Assembly: GCA_902624495.1 (NCBI GenBank)
Contig: CACNYH010000004.1
Span: forward strand, 1-39,966
Length of the DNA: 39,966 bases
Direction of reading: 5' to 3'
DNA from: an uncultured Pelagibacteraceae bacterium
GTDB lineage: Bacteria; Pseudomonadota; Alphaproteobacteria; Pelagibacterales; Pelagibacteraceae
This document shows, in pieces, positions 9,704-19,669 of the stretch. The notes under the pieces were generated by a model. It did not search any database. It saw only the letters and a list, made by a program, of their open reading frames with translations, and had not been told where the DNA came from. The first letter of the stretch is position 1, and each line of letters begins with the position of its first letter. Made by a program: the position numbers and the translations under genes.

Positions 9704-10263
9704 ATAAAATAGGAATAACAGGTTCTTTATCCTCTGGTAAATCGACTGCAAGTAAGATTTTAGGAAACAAAGGACCCCTTTTTAGTGCAGATAGCATAGT
9801 AAAAAAACTTTACTCACAAAAAAAATTTAGAAAATATATCTCAAAAGAACTCAAAATTAAGAGTAGTTCTAATTTAAAAAGTTTAGTTAAACAAAAAATT
9901 TTAAATGATAAATCATTTTTCAAAAAACTTGAGAAAATTATTCACCCGTTAGTTAGAAAAGAAATGATTAAATTTATCAAAAAACATAAAAATAAAAAAT
10001 TTATTTTTTTTGAAATACCCTTGTTAGTAGAAAGTCGTTTAATGAAATATTTTGATACTATTTTTTTCATTAAAGCAAAACGAAATTTAAGGTTAAAACG
10101 ATTTAAAAAAAAAGGTGGCAATAATATTTTTTTTAATATACTTGATAAAAAACAATTGAGCGAAAAAAAGAAAGCCAAACATTGTGATCATGTAATTGTT
10201 AACGAAAAAAATATAAATATTTTAAAAAAAAGATTATTAGATATAATTAAAAAATATGAATGA
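9700..10263 (+). CDS. coaE: Dephospho-CoA kinase
   Basis: IGITGSLSSGKSTASKIL, FSADSIVKKLY, IHPLVRKEM, FEIPLLVES. Confidence 0.95.
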   Translation: MNKIGITGSLSSGKSTASKILGNKGPLFSADSIVKKLYSQKKFRKYISKELKIKSSSNLKSLVKQKILNDKSFFKKLEKIIHPLVRKEMIKFIKKHKNKKFIFFEIPLLVESRLMKYFDTIFFIKAKRNLRLKRFKKKGGNNIFFNILDKKQLSEKKKAKHCDHVIVNEKNINILKKRLLDIIKKYE

Positions 10264-10915
10264 AATTTTTCTAGATACCGAAACTACAGGATTATCTTTC
10301 AAAGATGGACATAAAATAGTAGAAATTGCTTGCATTGAGACAAAAGGTCTTGTCGCTACAGGAAAAGTATTTCACAAATTGATAAATCCTAAAAGGACTG
10401 TTCCAAATGATGCTTTAAAGATTCATGGTTACTCTCAGGAATTTTTAAGTGATAAAGATACATTTGATAAAGTAGCAGATGAATTTGTGAATTTTATTAA
10501 AGATAAGAAAATAATAATTCACAACGCGCCTTTCGACATAGGATTCCTTAATGGAGAATTAAGTATTGTAAAAAAGGAATCAATTAAAGAAGAATTAGTA
10601 ATTGATTCTTTAGATGTTGCGAGGAATAAATTTCCTGGAATGTCCAATTCTCTTGACGCGTTATGTAAGAGATTTAATATCGATCTCTCTAGAAGAATTA
10701 AACACAACGCGTTACTCGATTGCGAATTATTGAGAGAAGTTTATATAAATCTTTTAGATGCAAAAGAACCTAAATTTAATCTTTCGGTTAATAACATTGA
10801 GCAAAACATTGCTAAAAAAGAAAATTACAATAAAAAAGTCATAAAGATTTCAGAGGAGGAAATTTTAAATCATAAAAGCTTCTTAAAAAAAGAACTTAAA
10901 AAAAATTTTTATTGA
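10256..10915 (+). CDS. dnaQ: DNA polymerase III epsilon subunit
   Basis: EIFLDTETTGLSFKDGHKIVEIACIE, HNAPFDIGFLN, KHNALLDCELL exonuclease motifs. Confidence 0.97.
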   Translation: MNEIFLDTETTGLSFKDGHKIVEIACIETKGLVATGKVFHKLINPKRTVPNDALKIHGYSQEFLSDKDTFDKVADEFVNFIKDKKIIIHNAPFDIGFLNGELSIVKKESIKEELVIDSLDVARNKFPGMSNSLDALCKRFNIDLSRRIKHNALLDCELLREVYINLLDAKEPKFNLSVNNIEQNIAKKENYNKKVIKISEEEILNHKSFLKKELKKNFY

Positions 10916-11328
10916 ATTTTTCTCATTTGATAAAGTTTTTCAAAATCAACACTCTCGCTTATCTTAACGTCCTTAAATCCAGAATTTTCAAATAAATAAA
11001 CAAATATGCTTCGGAGTTCGTGATATATTTTATTAGGTACATCAATAAGTATAATTTTTTCCATTTCCTTGTTATCCATACTATTATTTGATAACTCGAC
11101 AATAGTTGCATAAACAATTTTTGTATCTATTTTTTCGAAATCATCTTTAGTTGGCGATAAATTTAAGGAAGTTAGCACCTCAATAATATTTTGTTTAACC
11201 TGGTTACTCTTAATTTCTACATTAATTTTATAATTTGCAATATCTTTTGAAAGTAAAAAAAAAGTTTTTGGATTAGGGATATTAAAATTTATGTGCTTTA
11301 TATATTTTCCAATAATTTTATAATTCAT
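10909..11328 (-). CDS. secB: Protein-export chaperone SecB
   Basis: YIKHINFNIPNP, LIDVPNKIYHELRSIFVYLFENSGFKDVKISESVDFEKLYQ; syntenic next to dnaQ. Confidence 0.88.
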   Translation of the reverse strand: MNYKIIGKYIKHINFNIPNPKTFFLLSKDIANYKINVEIKSNQVKQNIIEVLTSLNLSPTKDDFEKIDTKIVYATIVELSNNSMDNKEMEKIILIDVPNKIYHELRSIFVYLFENSGFKDVKISESVDFEKLYQMRKIQ

Positions 11329-11740
11329 CCTTTTCCTTTTTCACTATTTCTCCGTCTATGGTATCAATTTTCTCTTTATGCTTATCTACGGTAGTTCTAT
11401 TTTTAAAAATTATTTTAATCAAAACCCTCCTAGTGAAAGGGATTAAAAGAATAAATCCAATTAAGTCAGTTAAAAATCCTGGAATAATTAAAAGTACAGC
11501 AGCAAAAGCAATGGATGCACCTGATATTAGTTCATAAATAGGAACTTTATTTTGATATAAATTAATTAATCCAGATTTTAGAGTTTGAATGCCTTGAACT
11601 CTTGCAAAAAAAACACCAAGAACAGCAGTAAGAAAAATTAGAACCAAGGTACTCAAAGCTCCAATTTCTGAACCAATTTTTATCATAAAAAATATCTCTA
11701 AGGCAGGCAAAACTACAAATATTAAGAAAAATGTGTTCAT
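11318..11740 (-). CDS. fxsA: FxsA family membrane protein
   Basis: PALEIFFMIKIGSEIGALSTLVLIFLTAVLGVFFARVQG, LLIIPGFLTDLIGFILLIP. Confidence 0.9.
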   Translation of the reverse strand: MNTFFLIFVVLPALEIFFMIKIGSEIGALSTLVLIFLTAVLGVFFARVQGIQTLKSGLINLYQNKVPIYELISGASIAFAAVLLIIPGFLTDLIGFILLIPFTRRVLIKIIFKNRTTVDKHKEKIDTIDGEIVKKEKDEL

Positions 11741-11784
11741 TTGTCTGATACAAAAATATATTATTAATGTATATTTATCAAATT

Positions 11785-12384
11785 ATGAGTAACAGTTTTG
11801 GTTATTTAGATATAATTTTACTTGGCATGATCGCAGGATTTATCATCTTGAGATTAAGAAGTATTTTGGGGAGAAAGACTGGTCACGAATCAAAAGTTTA
11901 CCCGAGTTTTGATGAAAAAAAATTTAGCATACCCAAAAAAGACGTTGAGCCAAAAAAACAAAATTTAGAAATACTAGAGGGAAAAGATAAAAAAGAATTT
12001 CTTAAAGGTGCTGAAATAGCTTACGAAACTATACTAACTTCTTTCGCAAACGGGGATTTAATTAAATTAAAATCATTACTTTCACCAAGTATGTTTTCAA
12101 ACTTCTCTGATGCAATTAAAGCAAGAAATAAAGAAAATATAAAATCTGAATTTACATTCATAGGCGTAAAAGAGTCCTCAGTTGAAAAATATGAAAAGAT
12201 CAAAGACAACTTGTTTGCCACTGTAAAATTTGTTGCAGAAGTCATTTCTGTAAAAAGAGACAAAGAGAACAAAATCATTGAGGGAAATCCAGATAAAATC
12301 AAATTTGTTTCAGATAACTGGAAATTTACAAAAAATGTAAATCAAAAAAGTCCGAATTGGTATTTGTCTGAAATTTTAAGTTAG
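11785..12384 (+). CDS. Tim44/TimA domain protein (start probably at 11785, MSNSFGYLDI)
   Basis: Short N-terminal TM plus Tim44-like domain; syntenic with fxsA/secB and smr in alphaproteobacteria. Confidence 0.82.
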   Translation: MSNSFGYLDIILLGMIAGFIILRLRSILGRKTGHESKVYPSFDEKKFSIPKKDVEPKKQNLEILEGKDKKEFLKGAEIAYETILTSFANGDLIKLKSLLSPSMFSNFSDAIKARNKENIKSEFTFIGVKESSVEKYEKIKDNLFATVKFVAEVISVKRDKENKIIEGNPDKIKFVSDNWKFTKNVNQKSPNWYLSEILS

Positions 12385-12803
12385 TGATCAAGAAAAAAGA
12401 TCTCGACCAAGATAATACAAAAGCTTGGGAAGAATATATCAAGAATCCATCTGATATCTACGATAAAGATAAAAAATATTCAAAAGAAAATTATAGAAAA
12501 GAAAGATTTAAATACGATCTTCACGGTTATACATTGGACGATGCCAACAGCAAGGTAAGAGAGATCATACTTTCGTGCAAAGAAAATAATTATAGAGAAA
12601 TATTATTAATTACTGGGAAAGGTTTACATTCAAAAAATGATAAAGATATCTATGTTTCAAAAAATCTTGGGACTCTAAGATATTCAGTTCCTGCATTTAT
12701 AAAATCTGAAGAGGAATTAACTAATTCTATAGTTTCTATTAATGAAGCTGATATAAAAGACGGTGGAGCAGGTGCAATATTAATAAAATTAAAAAATTTA
12801 TAA
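12384..12803 (+). CDS. Smr/MutS2 C-terminal domain protein (GTG start)
   Basis: [29 protein letters not shown]. Confidence 0.88.
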   Translation: MIKKKDLDQDNTKAWEEYIKNPSDIYDKDKKYSKENYRKERFKYDLHGYTLDDANSKVREIILSCKENNYREILLITGKGLHSKNDKDIYVSKNLGTLRYSVPAFIKSEEELTNSIVSINEADIKDGGAGAILIKLKNL

Positions 12804-14174
12804 TATAAATTTTGAAAGATCTGTATCTTTTACTAAATTCCCTAGATTGTCTTGAACAAATTTTTTGTCAACTGTAATTGTTTCTCCAGCTTTATCGGTT
12901 GCATTAAAACTTATATCGTCTAAAACTTTCTCAATGATTGTGTGAAGTCTTCTTGCACCAATGTTTTCTACTGATGAATTTACCTCTGCAGAGATTTTAG
13001 CAAGCATGTCAATACCGTCCTCAGAAAATTCAAGACTCACATCCTCAGTTTTTAATAGAGCTTTATATTGTTTTATTAAGCTGTTATCTGGCTCCTTTAA
13101 AATTCTTTTGAAGTCTTCTTCATTAAGAGCATTAAGCTCTACTCTTATCGGCAGTCTTCCTTGTAATTCAGGTAATAAGTCAGACGGTTTAGCCAACTGG
13201 AAAGCACCTGAAGCAATAAATAAGATATGGTCAGTTTTAATTGGTCCGTGTTTAGTGCTTACTGTTGTTCCCTCAATTAAAGGTAATAAATCTCTTTGAA
13301 CACCTTCTCTTGAAACGTCTCCTCCAACCCTATCACTTCTTGCAGAAACTTTATCGATCTCATCTAGAAATACTATTCCATTTTCTTCAGTTGCCTTTTT
13401 GGCTTCTTTAATTATTTTATCCTCCTCAATCATTTTGTCTGACTCTTGAGCGACTAGAATTCCGTGGGATTCTTTAACAGTCATTTTTTTCTTTTTACCT
13501 TTTTTATTACCCATAGATTTTCCCAGAATATCTCCGAGATTTACCATACCAACGTTCCCCCCAGGCATACCGGGTATTTCAAAACTTTGTAATCCAGTGG
13601 ATGTATTCTGAACTTCTATCTCTATTTCGTTATTGTCTAAGTCTCCATTTCTTAACCTTTTTCTAAAACTTTCTCTTGTAGCAACACTCGCTTTATTCCC
13701 AACCAAAGCATCTAAAACCTTTTCCTCGGCCTTTAATTCAGCTTTAGCTTTAACTTCTTTTCTTTTTCTCTCTCTTTCCATTGCTATAGCAATTTCAATC
13801 AAATCTCTGACGATTTGCTCAACATCTCTACCTACGTACCCAACTTCAGTAAATCTTGTTGCTTCAACTTTTATGAAAGGTGCTTCAGCTAATCTAGAAA
13901 GTCTTCTTGATATTTCAGTTTTTCCTACTCCTGTTGGACCGATCATAAGTATGTTCTTCGGCAATACTTCATCTCTCATTTCATCAGTAAGAGCCTGTCT
14001 TCTCCATCTATTTCTTAATGCAACAGCAACAGCTTTTTTTGCTTCCTTTTGACCGATTACATATCTATCTAGTTCTGAAACTATTTCTCTTGGGGAAAGA
14101 GCGCTGACCTTCGAGCTATCAGCTTTAGATCCTTTGACTAGTTTTAAATTCGTCTCTTTTTTTGATTTAGACAT
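12798..14174 (-). CDS. hslU: ATP-dependent protease ATPase subunit HslU
   Basis: [54 protein letters not shown]. Confidence 0.98.
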   Translation of the reverse strand: MSKSKKETNLKLVKGSKADSSKVSALSPREIVSELDRYVIGQKEAKKAVAVALRNRWRRQALTDEMRDEVLPKNILMIGPTGVGKTEISRRLSRLAEAPFIKVEATRFTEVGYVGRDVEQIVRDLIEIAIAMERERKRKEVKAKAELKAEEKVLDALVGNKASVATRESFRKRLRNGDLDNNEIEIEVQNTSTGLQSFEIPGMPGGNVGMVNLGDILGKSMGNKKGKKKKMTVKESHGILVAQESDKMIEEDKIIKEAKKATEENGIVFLDEIDKVSARSDRVGGDVSREGVQRDLLPLIEGTTVSTKHGPIKTDHILFIASGAFQLAKPSDLLPELQGRLPIRVELNALNEEDFKRILKEPDNSLIKQYKALLKTEDVSLEFSEDGIDMLAKISAEVNSSVENIGARRLHTIIEKVLDDISFNATDKAGETITVDKKFVQDNLGNLVKDTDLSKFIL

Positions 14175-14714
14175 TTAAATTTTTTCCATTGTTACATTAT
14201 TGTTTGTAAATACGCAGATGTCTGATGCAACTTTTAAAGATTTTCTTGCTATCTCTTCGGCCTTCATATCAGTATCAATTAATACCTTTGCTGCTGCAAG
14301 AGCATAGTTACCTCCAGATCCGATTCCAATTATTCCGTCCTCTGGTTCTAAAACATCACCAGTTCCAGAAATTATAAAGCTATGATTTTTATCAGCTACT
14401 GCCATTAAAGCTTCTAATCTTCTTAAAAATTTATCACTTCTCCAATCTTTTGCTAACTCAACAGCTGCTCTTTGTAAGTTTCCAGCATGCTTTTCTAATT
14501 TTGCTTCAAGTCTTTCAAATAAAGTTAATGCGTCAGCAGTAGATCCCGCAAATCCTGCGATTACTCCTCTGCTCTCAATTTTTCTAACCTTCTTGGCTTT
14601 GCTTTTTAAAACTGTATTACCAAGACTTACTTGACCGTCGCCTGCTACAATGGTCTCCCCGCCCTTTCTAAGTAGCACAATTGTAGTACCGTGCCATTTT
14701 TCAGCTGTATTCAT
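14175..14714 (-). CDS. hslV: ATP-dependent protease subunit HslV
   Basis: [44 protein letters not shown]. Confidence 0.98.
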   Translation of the reverse strand: MNTAEKWHGTTIVLLRKGGETIVAGDGQVSLGNTVLKSKAKKVRKIESRGVIAGFAGSTADALTLFERLEAKLEKHAGNLQRAAVELAKDWRSDKFLRRLEALMAVADKNHSFIISGTGDVLEPEDGIIGIGSGGNYALAAAKVLIDTDMKAEEIARKSLKVASDICVFTNNNVTMEKI

Positions 14715-14810
14715 AAAGTTATATGTGGAGATTATTTTGAGATCTTCAATAGTGATTTATTGATAAAATGGTCATTTAAATATATATCAAAGGTAAATCA
14801 GGCATAGTTT

Positions 14811-15401
14811 ATGAGTAGAAAAGCAAAAATTACCAGAAAAACAAAAGAGACCAGTATTTCTGTCGCGGTTAATCTAGACGGAAAAGGAAAGTATAAAATT
14901 AAAACTGGAATAGGTTTTTTAGACCACATGTTGGAGCAACTATCAAAGCATTCTCTTATAGATTTAGATGTTAAAGCAAAAGGTGACACGCATATAGATT
15001 TACACCACACTACTGAAGATACAGGTATAGCTATTGGTGAAGCTATTAAAAAAGCAGCAGGTAATCGAAAAGGAATTACACGATATGCATCAACAATGAT
15101 CCCTATGGATGAAACTCTAAGTCGAGTTTCAATAGATGTATCGAATAGACCTTATTTAATTTGGAAAGTAAATCTACCGGTTGAGAAACTTGGTGAGATG
15201 GATACAGAATTATTTAAAGAGTGGTTCCAAGCATTTTCACAATCAGCTGGAGTTACTTTACACATAGAAAATATTTACGGTGAAAATAGTCACCACAAGA
15301 TTGAGTCGTGTTACAAAGGTTTAGCTAGATCATTAAAAGATGCTTTAGCGATTGATAAAAGAATTAAAAACTCAATACCTTCGACAAAAGGCTCTATTTA
15401 A
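14811..15401 (+). CDS. hisB: Imidazoleglycerol-phosphate dehydratase
   Basis: [49 protein letters not shown]. Confidence 0.98.
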   Translation: MSRKAKITRKTKETSISVAVNLDGKGKYKIKTGIGFLDHMLEQLSKHSLIDLDVKAKGDTHIDLHHTTEDTGIAIGEAIKKAAGNRKGITRYASTMIPMDETLSRVSIDVSNRPYLIWKVNLPVEKLGEMDTELFKEWFQAFSQSAGVTLHIENIYGENSHHKIESCYKGLARSLKDALAIDKRIKNSIPSTKGSI

Positions 15402-15403
15402 AA

Positions 15404-16033
15404 TTGATGAACGTCACTATTGTTGACTACCAATCGGGCAATATAAGCTCAGTCATAAACTCTTTTACAGAGGTCGCTAAAGGTAAAGTTAATCTAGAGG
15501 TAACTTCAGACATCAAGAAAATTAAGTCTTGTGATAAGATTGTTTTACCAGGGCAAGGTTCATTTAAAAGCTGTGTTGACTCTCTTAATCAAATTAAGGG
15601 ATTAGTTGATACACTTAAAGAATTCGCAATAACAAATAAGAAACCGTTATTAGGAATCTGTGTAGGCTTACAAATGTTCGCGGATATTGGGTATGAAGAA
15701 GCAGAAACAAAGGGATTAGGTTGGATTTCTGGTAAAGTTTCTAAAATTGATAATCAACATGGAAAATTTAAACTTCCACACATTGGATGGAACGAAATCG
15801 AAATTCAAAAAGAAAGTAAAATATTTAAAGATATAAAAAACAAATCTCATATGTACTTCGTTCATAGTTATGAGTTTATTCCTAAAGATAAATCAGTTAT
15901 TTCAGCAACAACAGACTATTCGTCAAAAATTGTATGTGCTGTAGAGAAAGAAAATTTATTTGGAACACAATTTCACCCAGAGAAAAGCAATATAATTGGT
16001 CTAAAAATAATTAAAAACTTTATTGAGCTATAG
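15404..16033 (+). CDS. hisH: Imidazole glycerol phosphate synthase glutaminase subunit
   Basis: VTIVDYQSGNISSV, LPGQGSF, LLGICVGLQMF, GTQFHPEKS. Confidence 0.97.
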   Translation: MMNVTIVDYQSGNISSVINSFTEVAKGKVNLEVTSDIKKIKSCDKIVLPGQGSFKSCVDSLNQIKGLVDTLKEFAITNKKPLLGICVGLQMFADIGYEEAETKGLGWISGKVSKIDNQHGKFKLPHIGWNEIEIQKESKIFKDIKNKSHMYFVHSYEFIPKDKSVISATTDYSSKIVCAVEKENLFGTQFHPEKSNIIGLKIIKNFIEL

Positions 16034-16035
16034 TT

Positions 16036-16509
16036 ATGAATTTTAAAAAATTAAGTGATGAAGATGTTATTTCTTTTTATCCGAAAATTTTAAAAGAGCT
16101 AAAAGATCGAGATATAATTCGAACAAATAATTTAGTAGGTGATCTTGGAGAGTATTGGACAAGAAAAAAATATAATGAGACTCCTAATCTACCAAAACTT
16201 CAAGATGCACCCAAAAGCACAAAGAATATTGACGCTATAAGTGTAAAAGGTGAGAGGTACGCGATAAAATCAACTTCAGGATCTGGAACAGGCGTGTTCG
16301 CAAGTCTTCCTACCGATAATACTGATAAAAAATTTGAGTTTTTGGTTGTTGTTATTTTTGACAAAGATTATGTGCTTAAAGAAATACTAGAACTTAATTG
16401 GGAACAATTTAAAAAATATAGAAGGATGAAACCACCTGAAAATAAGTGGAATTTACCAATTACAAATGAAGTAAAGACTGCTGCAAAAAAAATATATTTA
16501 AAAAAATGA
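16036..16509 (+). CDS. Uncharacterised protein, possibly with a PD-(D/E)XK/restriction-endonuclease-like fold, embedded in the his operon
   Basis: 157 aa; LVGDLGEYWTRKKYNE...KSTKNIDAISVKGERYAIKSTSGSGTGVF resembles E..D..xK nuclease-like layout; tightly spaced with hisH and ATGA overlap with hisA. Confidence 0.6.
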   Translation: MNFKKLSDEDVISFYPKILKELKDRDIIRTNNLVGDLGEYWTRKKYNETPNLPKLQDAPKSTKNIDAISVKGERYAIKSTSGSGTGVFASLPTDNTDKKFEFLVVVIFDKDYVLKEILELNWEQFKKYRRMKPPENKWNLPITNEVKTAAKKIYLKK

Positions 16510-17237
16510 AAATTTTTCCCGCCATAGATATTAAAGATAAAAAATGTGTGAGATTAATCAAAGGTGACTTTGAAAATAAAACTGAATATGAAATTTCACC
16601 TATTAACCAAGCAGGAAAATATAAAGATCATGGTTTTAAAAATTTACACATTGTTGATTTAGATGGTGCATTAACGGGGAAGACAGTTAATTTAGATATT
16701 ATTAAAGAAATAGTAAGTAAATATGATTTGAATATTGAAATAGGTGGCGGTGTTAGATCTCTCGATAGCATAAAGCAATATATTGATACAGGCGTTGAAA
16801 AAGTAATTTTAGGGAGCGGTGCGATTAAAAATAAAGAATTTTTAAAAGAGGCCTGTGAAAAATTTAAAGGTCAAATTGCTTTAGGTTTAGATGCAAAAGA
16901 TGGAAATCTTTCTGTGTCAGGGTGGAAAGAAAATTTAAATGTTAAAACTGTAGATTTTCTTAAAGAAGTAAATAATTACGGAGTAAGTCGAATAATTTAC
17001 ACAGATATTAATAGAGATGGAATGAAAACTAGCCCCAACTTTGACGAGACTGTAAAGATTGCAGAACTTTCTAATTGTCCTGTTGTAATTTCAGGAGGCG
17101 TTTCTTCAATAAGCGATATTAAGAAAGCTAAAGAATTAAATAATAAAAAAATTGAAGGTATTATTGTCGGCAAAGCTATTTACGATGGTGATATTAAACT
17201 TGATGAGTTAGCAATGGAAATTAATGCTCAAAAATAG
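16506..17237 (+). CDS. hisA: Phosphoribosylformimino-5-aminoimidazole carboxamide ribotide isomerase
   Basis: [39 protein letters not shown]. Confidence 0.97.
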   Translation: MKIFPAIDIKDKKCVRLIKGDFENKTEYEISPINQAGKYKDHGFKNLHIVDLDGALTGKTVNLDIIKEIVSKYDLNIEIGGGVRSLDSIKQYIDTGVEKVILGSGAIKNKEFLKEACEKFKGQIALGLDAKDGNLSVSGWKENLNVKTVDFLKEVNNYGVSRIIYTDINRDGMKTSPNFDETVKIAELSNCPVVISGGVSSISDIKKAKELNNKKIEGIIVGKAIYDGDIKLDELAMEINAQK

Positions 17238-17982
17238 AATTATACCTTGCCTTGATGTTAAAGATGGAAGAGTTGTTAAAGGTATAAACTTTGTTGAATT
17301 AAAAGATGCCGGAGATCCGGTTGAACAAGCTAAAATATATAGTGACAGTGGCGCTGACGAGATTTGTTTTTTAGATATCACTGCATCAAATGAAAATAGA
17401 GAAACGATTATTGATATTGTTAGAAAAACAGCTAAAGAATGTTTTGTTCCTTTAACTGTCGGTGGTGGTGTTAGAACCATTCAAAACATAACTGATTTAT
17501 TGTTAGCAGGTGCTGATAAAGTTTCTATTAATACTGCTGCAGTTAAGAATGTTGACTTTGTGAAGGAAGCATCAAAAAAATTTGGATCTCAATGTATTGT
17601 TGTTGCGATTGATGCCAAAAAAGTTTCAGAAAATAAATGGGAAGTGTTTACTCACGGCGGAAGAAATAAAACTGGCATCGATGCAGTGGAGTTTGCTAAG
17701 AAAGTAGAAGAAAATGGAGCTGGAGAAATTTTATTAACATCAATGGATAAAGATGGAACTAAATCTGGATACGATATTGATTTATTAAAAATAATTACAA
17801 ATAGCACCAATATTCCTGTAATAGCTTCTGGTGGAGTTGGAACTCTAGATCACTTATACGATGGCATTGTTAAAGGCGGAGCAAGTGCAGTTTTAGCGGC
17901 TTCTATTTTTCATTATGGTGAATATAAAATTAAAGATGCTAAAGAATATTTGAATTCTAAAAATGTATCAGTAAGGTTATAA
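17224..17982 (+). CDS. hisF: Imidazole glycerol phosphate synthase cyclase subunit
   Basis: [48 protein letters not shown]; overlaps hisA 3' end. Confidence 0.98.
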   Translation: MLKNRIIPCLDVKDGRVVKGINFVELKDAGDPVEQAKIYSDSGADEICFLDITASNENRETIIDIVRKTAKECFVPLTVGGGVRTIQNITDLLLAGADKVSINTAAVKNVDFVKEASKKFGSQCIVVAIDAKKVSENKWEVFTHGGRNKTGIDAVEFAKKVEENGAGEILLTSMDKDGTKSGYDIDLLKIITNSTNIPVIASGGVGTLDHLYDGIVKGGASAVLAASIFHYGEYKIKDAKEYLNSKNVSVRL

Positions 17983-17983
17983 A

Positions 17984-18256
17984 ATGTTTGAAAACTTAGA
18001 ACAATTAATTAAAACAATCAGAGAGAGAAAAAATTCTTCTCCAGATAAGTCTTATACTAATAAACTTTTGAACGATAAAAACCTAAGTGTTTCAAAAGTA
18101 AAAGAGGAAGTAGGCGAATTAATAGAATCTGTGGAAAAAAATTCAAATAAGATACACGAAGCTGCCGATGTGGTTTATCATTTGATGGTTTACTTAGAGG
18201 CAAATAACATAAAAATTGAAGATGTGATGAGCGAACTTAAGAAAAGACAGAAATGA
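17984..18256 (+). CDS. hisE: Phosphoribosyl-ATP pyrophosphatase
   Basis: SYTNKLLNDKNLSVSKVKEEVGELIESV, EAADVVYHLMVYL. Confidence 0.94.
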   Translation: MFENLEQLIKTIRERKNSSPDKSYTNKLLNDKNLSVSKVKEEVGELIESVEKNSNKIHEAADVVYHLMVYLEANNIKIEDVMSELKKRQK

Positions 18257-18609
18257 GTTACGACAAAAATAATATATTTGCTAAAATTCTAAGAGGAGAA
18301 ATTCCGTGTAAAAAAGTTTATGAAAATGATCATGTTTTAGCTTTTCATGATATTAATCCTCAAAAGAAAGTTCATGTTTTAGTTATTCCTAAAGGTGAAT
18401 ACGTAGATCTTAATGATTTCAACAACAAAGCTTCAGATAAAGAGATTGTAGAGTTAAATAAAGCCGTGACACATGTTGCAAATTTAGTGGGTGCAAAAGA
18501 TAAAGGTTACCGGGCTTTAACTAATATCGGCAGCGATGGTGGGCAGGAAGTTCCTCACTTACATTTTCATATATTTGCAGGCGAAAAGATCGGAAAAATG
18601 GTCAGCTGA
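18253..18609 (+). CDS. HIT family protein (HinT-like)
   Basis: IFAKILRGEIPCKKVYEND, HLHFHIFAG (histidine triad). Confidence 0.95.
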   Translation: MSYDKNNIFAKILRGEIPCKKVYENDHVLAFHDINPQKKVHVLVIPKGEYVDLNDFNNKASDKEIVELNKAVTHVANLVGAKDKGYRALTNIGSDGGQEVPHLHFHIFAGEKIGKMVS

Positions 18610-19115
18610 TGGTTTCAAGAGTAAAAAGATATTTCTTAGAAATAAAAGATTTTTCAAAAACTGTTGATTTGAATCTTCCAGAAAACTTTAAAATTATTTT
18701 GGATGATAAAGATAATTTCCACTTAAACAGATTTTTCTATAAACAAATAGGCGTAGATCACTATTGGAGAGACAGATTACTTTGGTCTGATAGTGAGTGG
18801 GTAAAATATGTTACGAATAAAAATTTAGAAACGCATGTTCTTAAAAAAGGCGAAGATTTAGTAGGATATTACGAACAAGAATATCATCCTGGATCAAATG
18901 AAGTAGAGCTTATCAATCTAGGAGTGCTAAAAGAATTTAGAGGTTTGAAGCTTGGCTCAACACTTGTAAATCATGCTATTGCAAGTGCATCAAGAAAAAA
19001 TCCTGAAAGAATGTGGGTTCATACTTGTAGTTTAGACCACAAACACGCATTACAAAATTATAAATCCAAAGGCTTTGAAATTTTCAAAGAAGAAGAAATT
19101 GATTTTGTAGCTTAG
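18609..19115 (+). CDS. GNAT family N-acetyltransferase
   Basis: VELINLGVLKEFRGLKLGSTLVNHAIASA (acetyl-CoA binding motif), ALQNYKSKGFEIFKEE. Confidence 0.88.
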   Translation: MVSRVKRYFLEIKDFSKTVDLNLPENFKIILDDKDNFHLNRFFYKQIGVDHYWRDRLLWSDSEWVKYVTNKNLETHVLKKGEDLVGYYEQEYHPGSNEVELINLGVLKEFRGLKLGSTLVNHAIASASRKNPERMWVHTCSLDHKHALQNYKSKGFEIFKEEEIDFVA

Positions 19116-19669
19116 TTTATTTCAGGTACTTTAAAGGTACCTTTTTTAAAGACGTCATTTTTGGCAACAATGTTCAAGGAGAAAGTTATATTATTGTTGT
19201 ATTGATCTTTAATCTTCCACCCTTTCAAATCTAGATTTTTTTTGTTAAAAAAAATTGTAATTTCGTTATCACCAAAATAAACAAGCTTAATTATTTGATC
19301 ATTTACCTCTAATTCTCCTGATTGTACTATTTCTAAAAGTTTATCCTTATATAAAATATTTAGGAATGGAGATTTTGAAATAGGATAGTGATAAGTTTTA
19401 TTATATCTTTTTTGTGTAATTGCTAACCTCTTATTATTAATAACTAGTTCTTTTTTCTTATCATCAAAGTAATTGCACTTTAATTTTCCAGGAAATTCTA
19501 AAAGACAACTACCTTTTTCTCTTTTTTCATTAATTAATTGATCAAATGTAAATTCTAAAGAGTTTAAGTTATTTAATTGAGCAACTATTTGATCTTTTTC
19601 ATTAGCTAACAAATTCGTTGTTATTAATAGAAAAAATGAGATTAAAAATGTTTTTTTAAAGAACTTCAC
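19112..19669 (-). CDS. lolA: LolA-like outer membrane lipoprotein carrier protein (likely GTG start at 19669; track ORF starts at 19699)
   Basis: Signal peptide KFFKKTFLISFFLLITTNLLA, then IVAQLNNLNSLEFTFDQLIN; downstream of ftsK as in other alphaproteobacteria. Confidence 0.8.
   Translation of the reverse strand: MKFFKKTFLISFFLLITTNLLANEKDQIVAQLNNLNSLEFTFDQLINEKREKGSCLLEFPGKLKCNYFDDKKKELVINNKRLAITQKRYNKTYHYPISKSPFLNILYKDKLLEIVQSGELEVNDQIIKLVYFGDNEITIFFNKKNLDLKGWKIKDQYNNNITFSLNIVAKNDVFKKGTFKVPEIN

Noticed and set aside
11562-11753. Minus ORF 11562..11753 overlapping fxsA
   Set aside because: Different frame from fxsA, no recognisable domain; FxsA explains the region.
12961-14052. Plus-strand ORFs opposite hslU (12961..13299, 13633..14052)
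   Set aside because: Antisense to clear HslU coding; low-complexity Ser/Leu-rich shadow translations.
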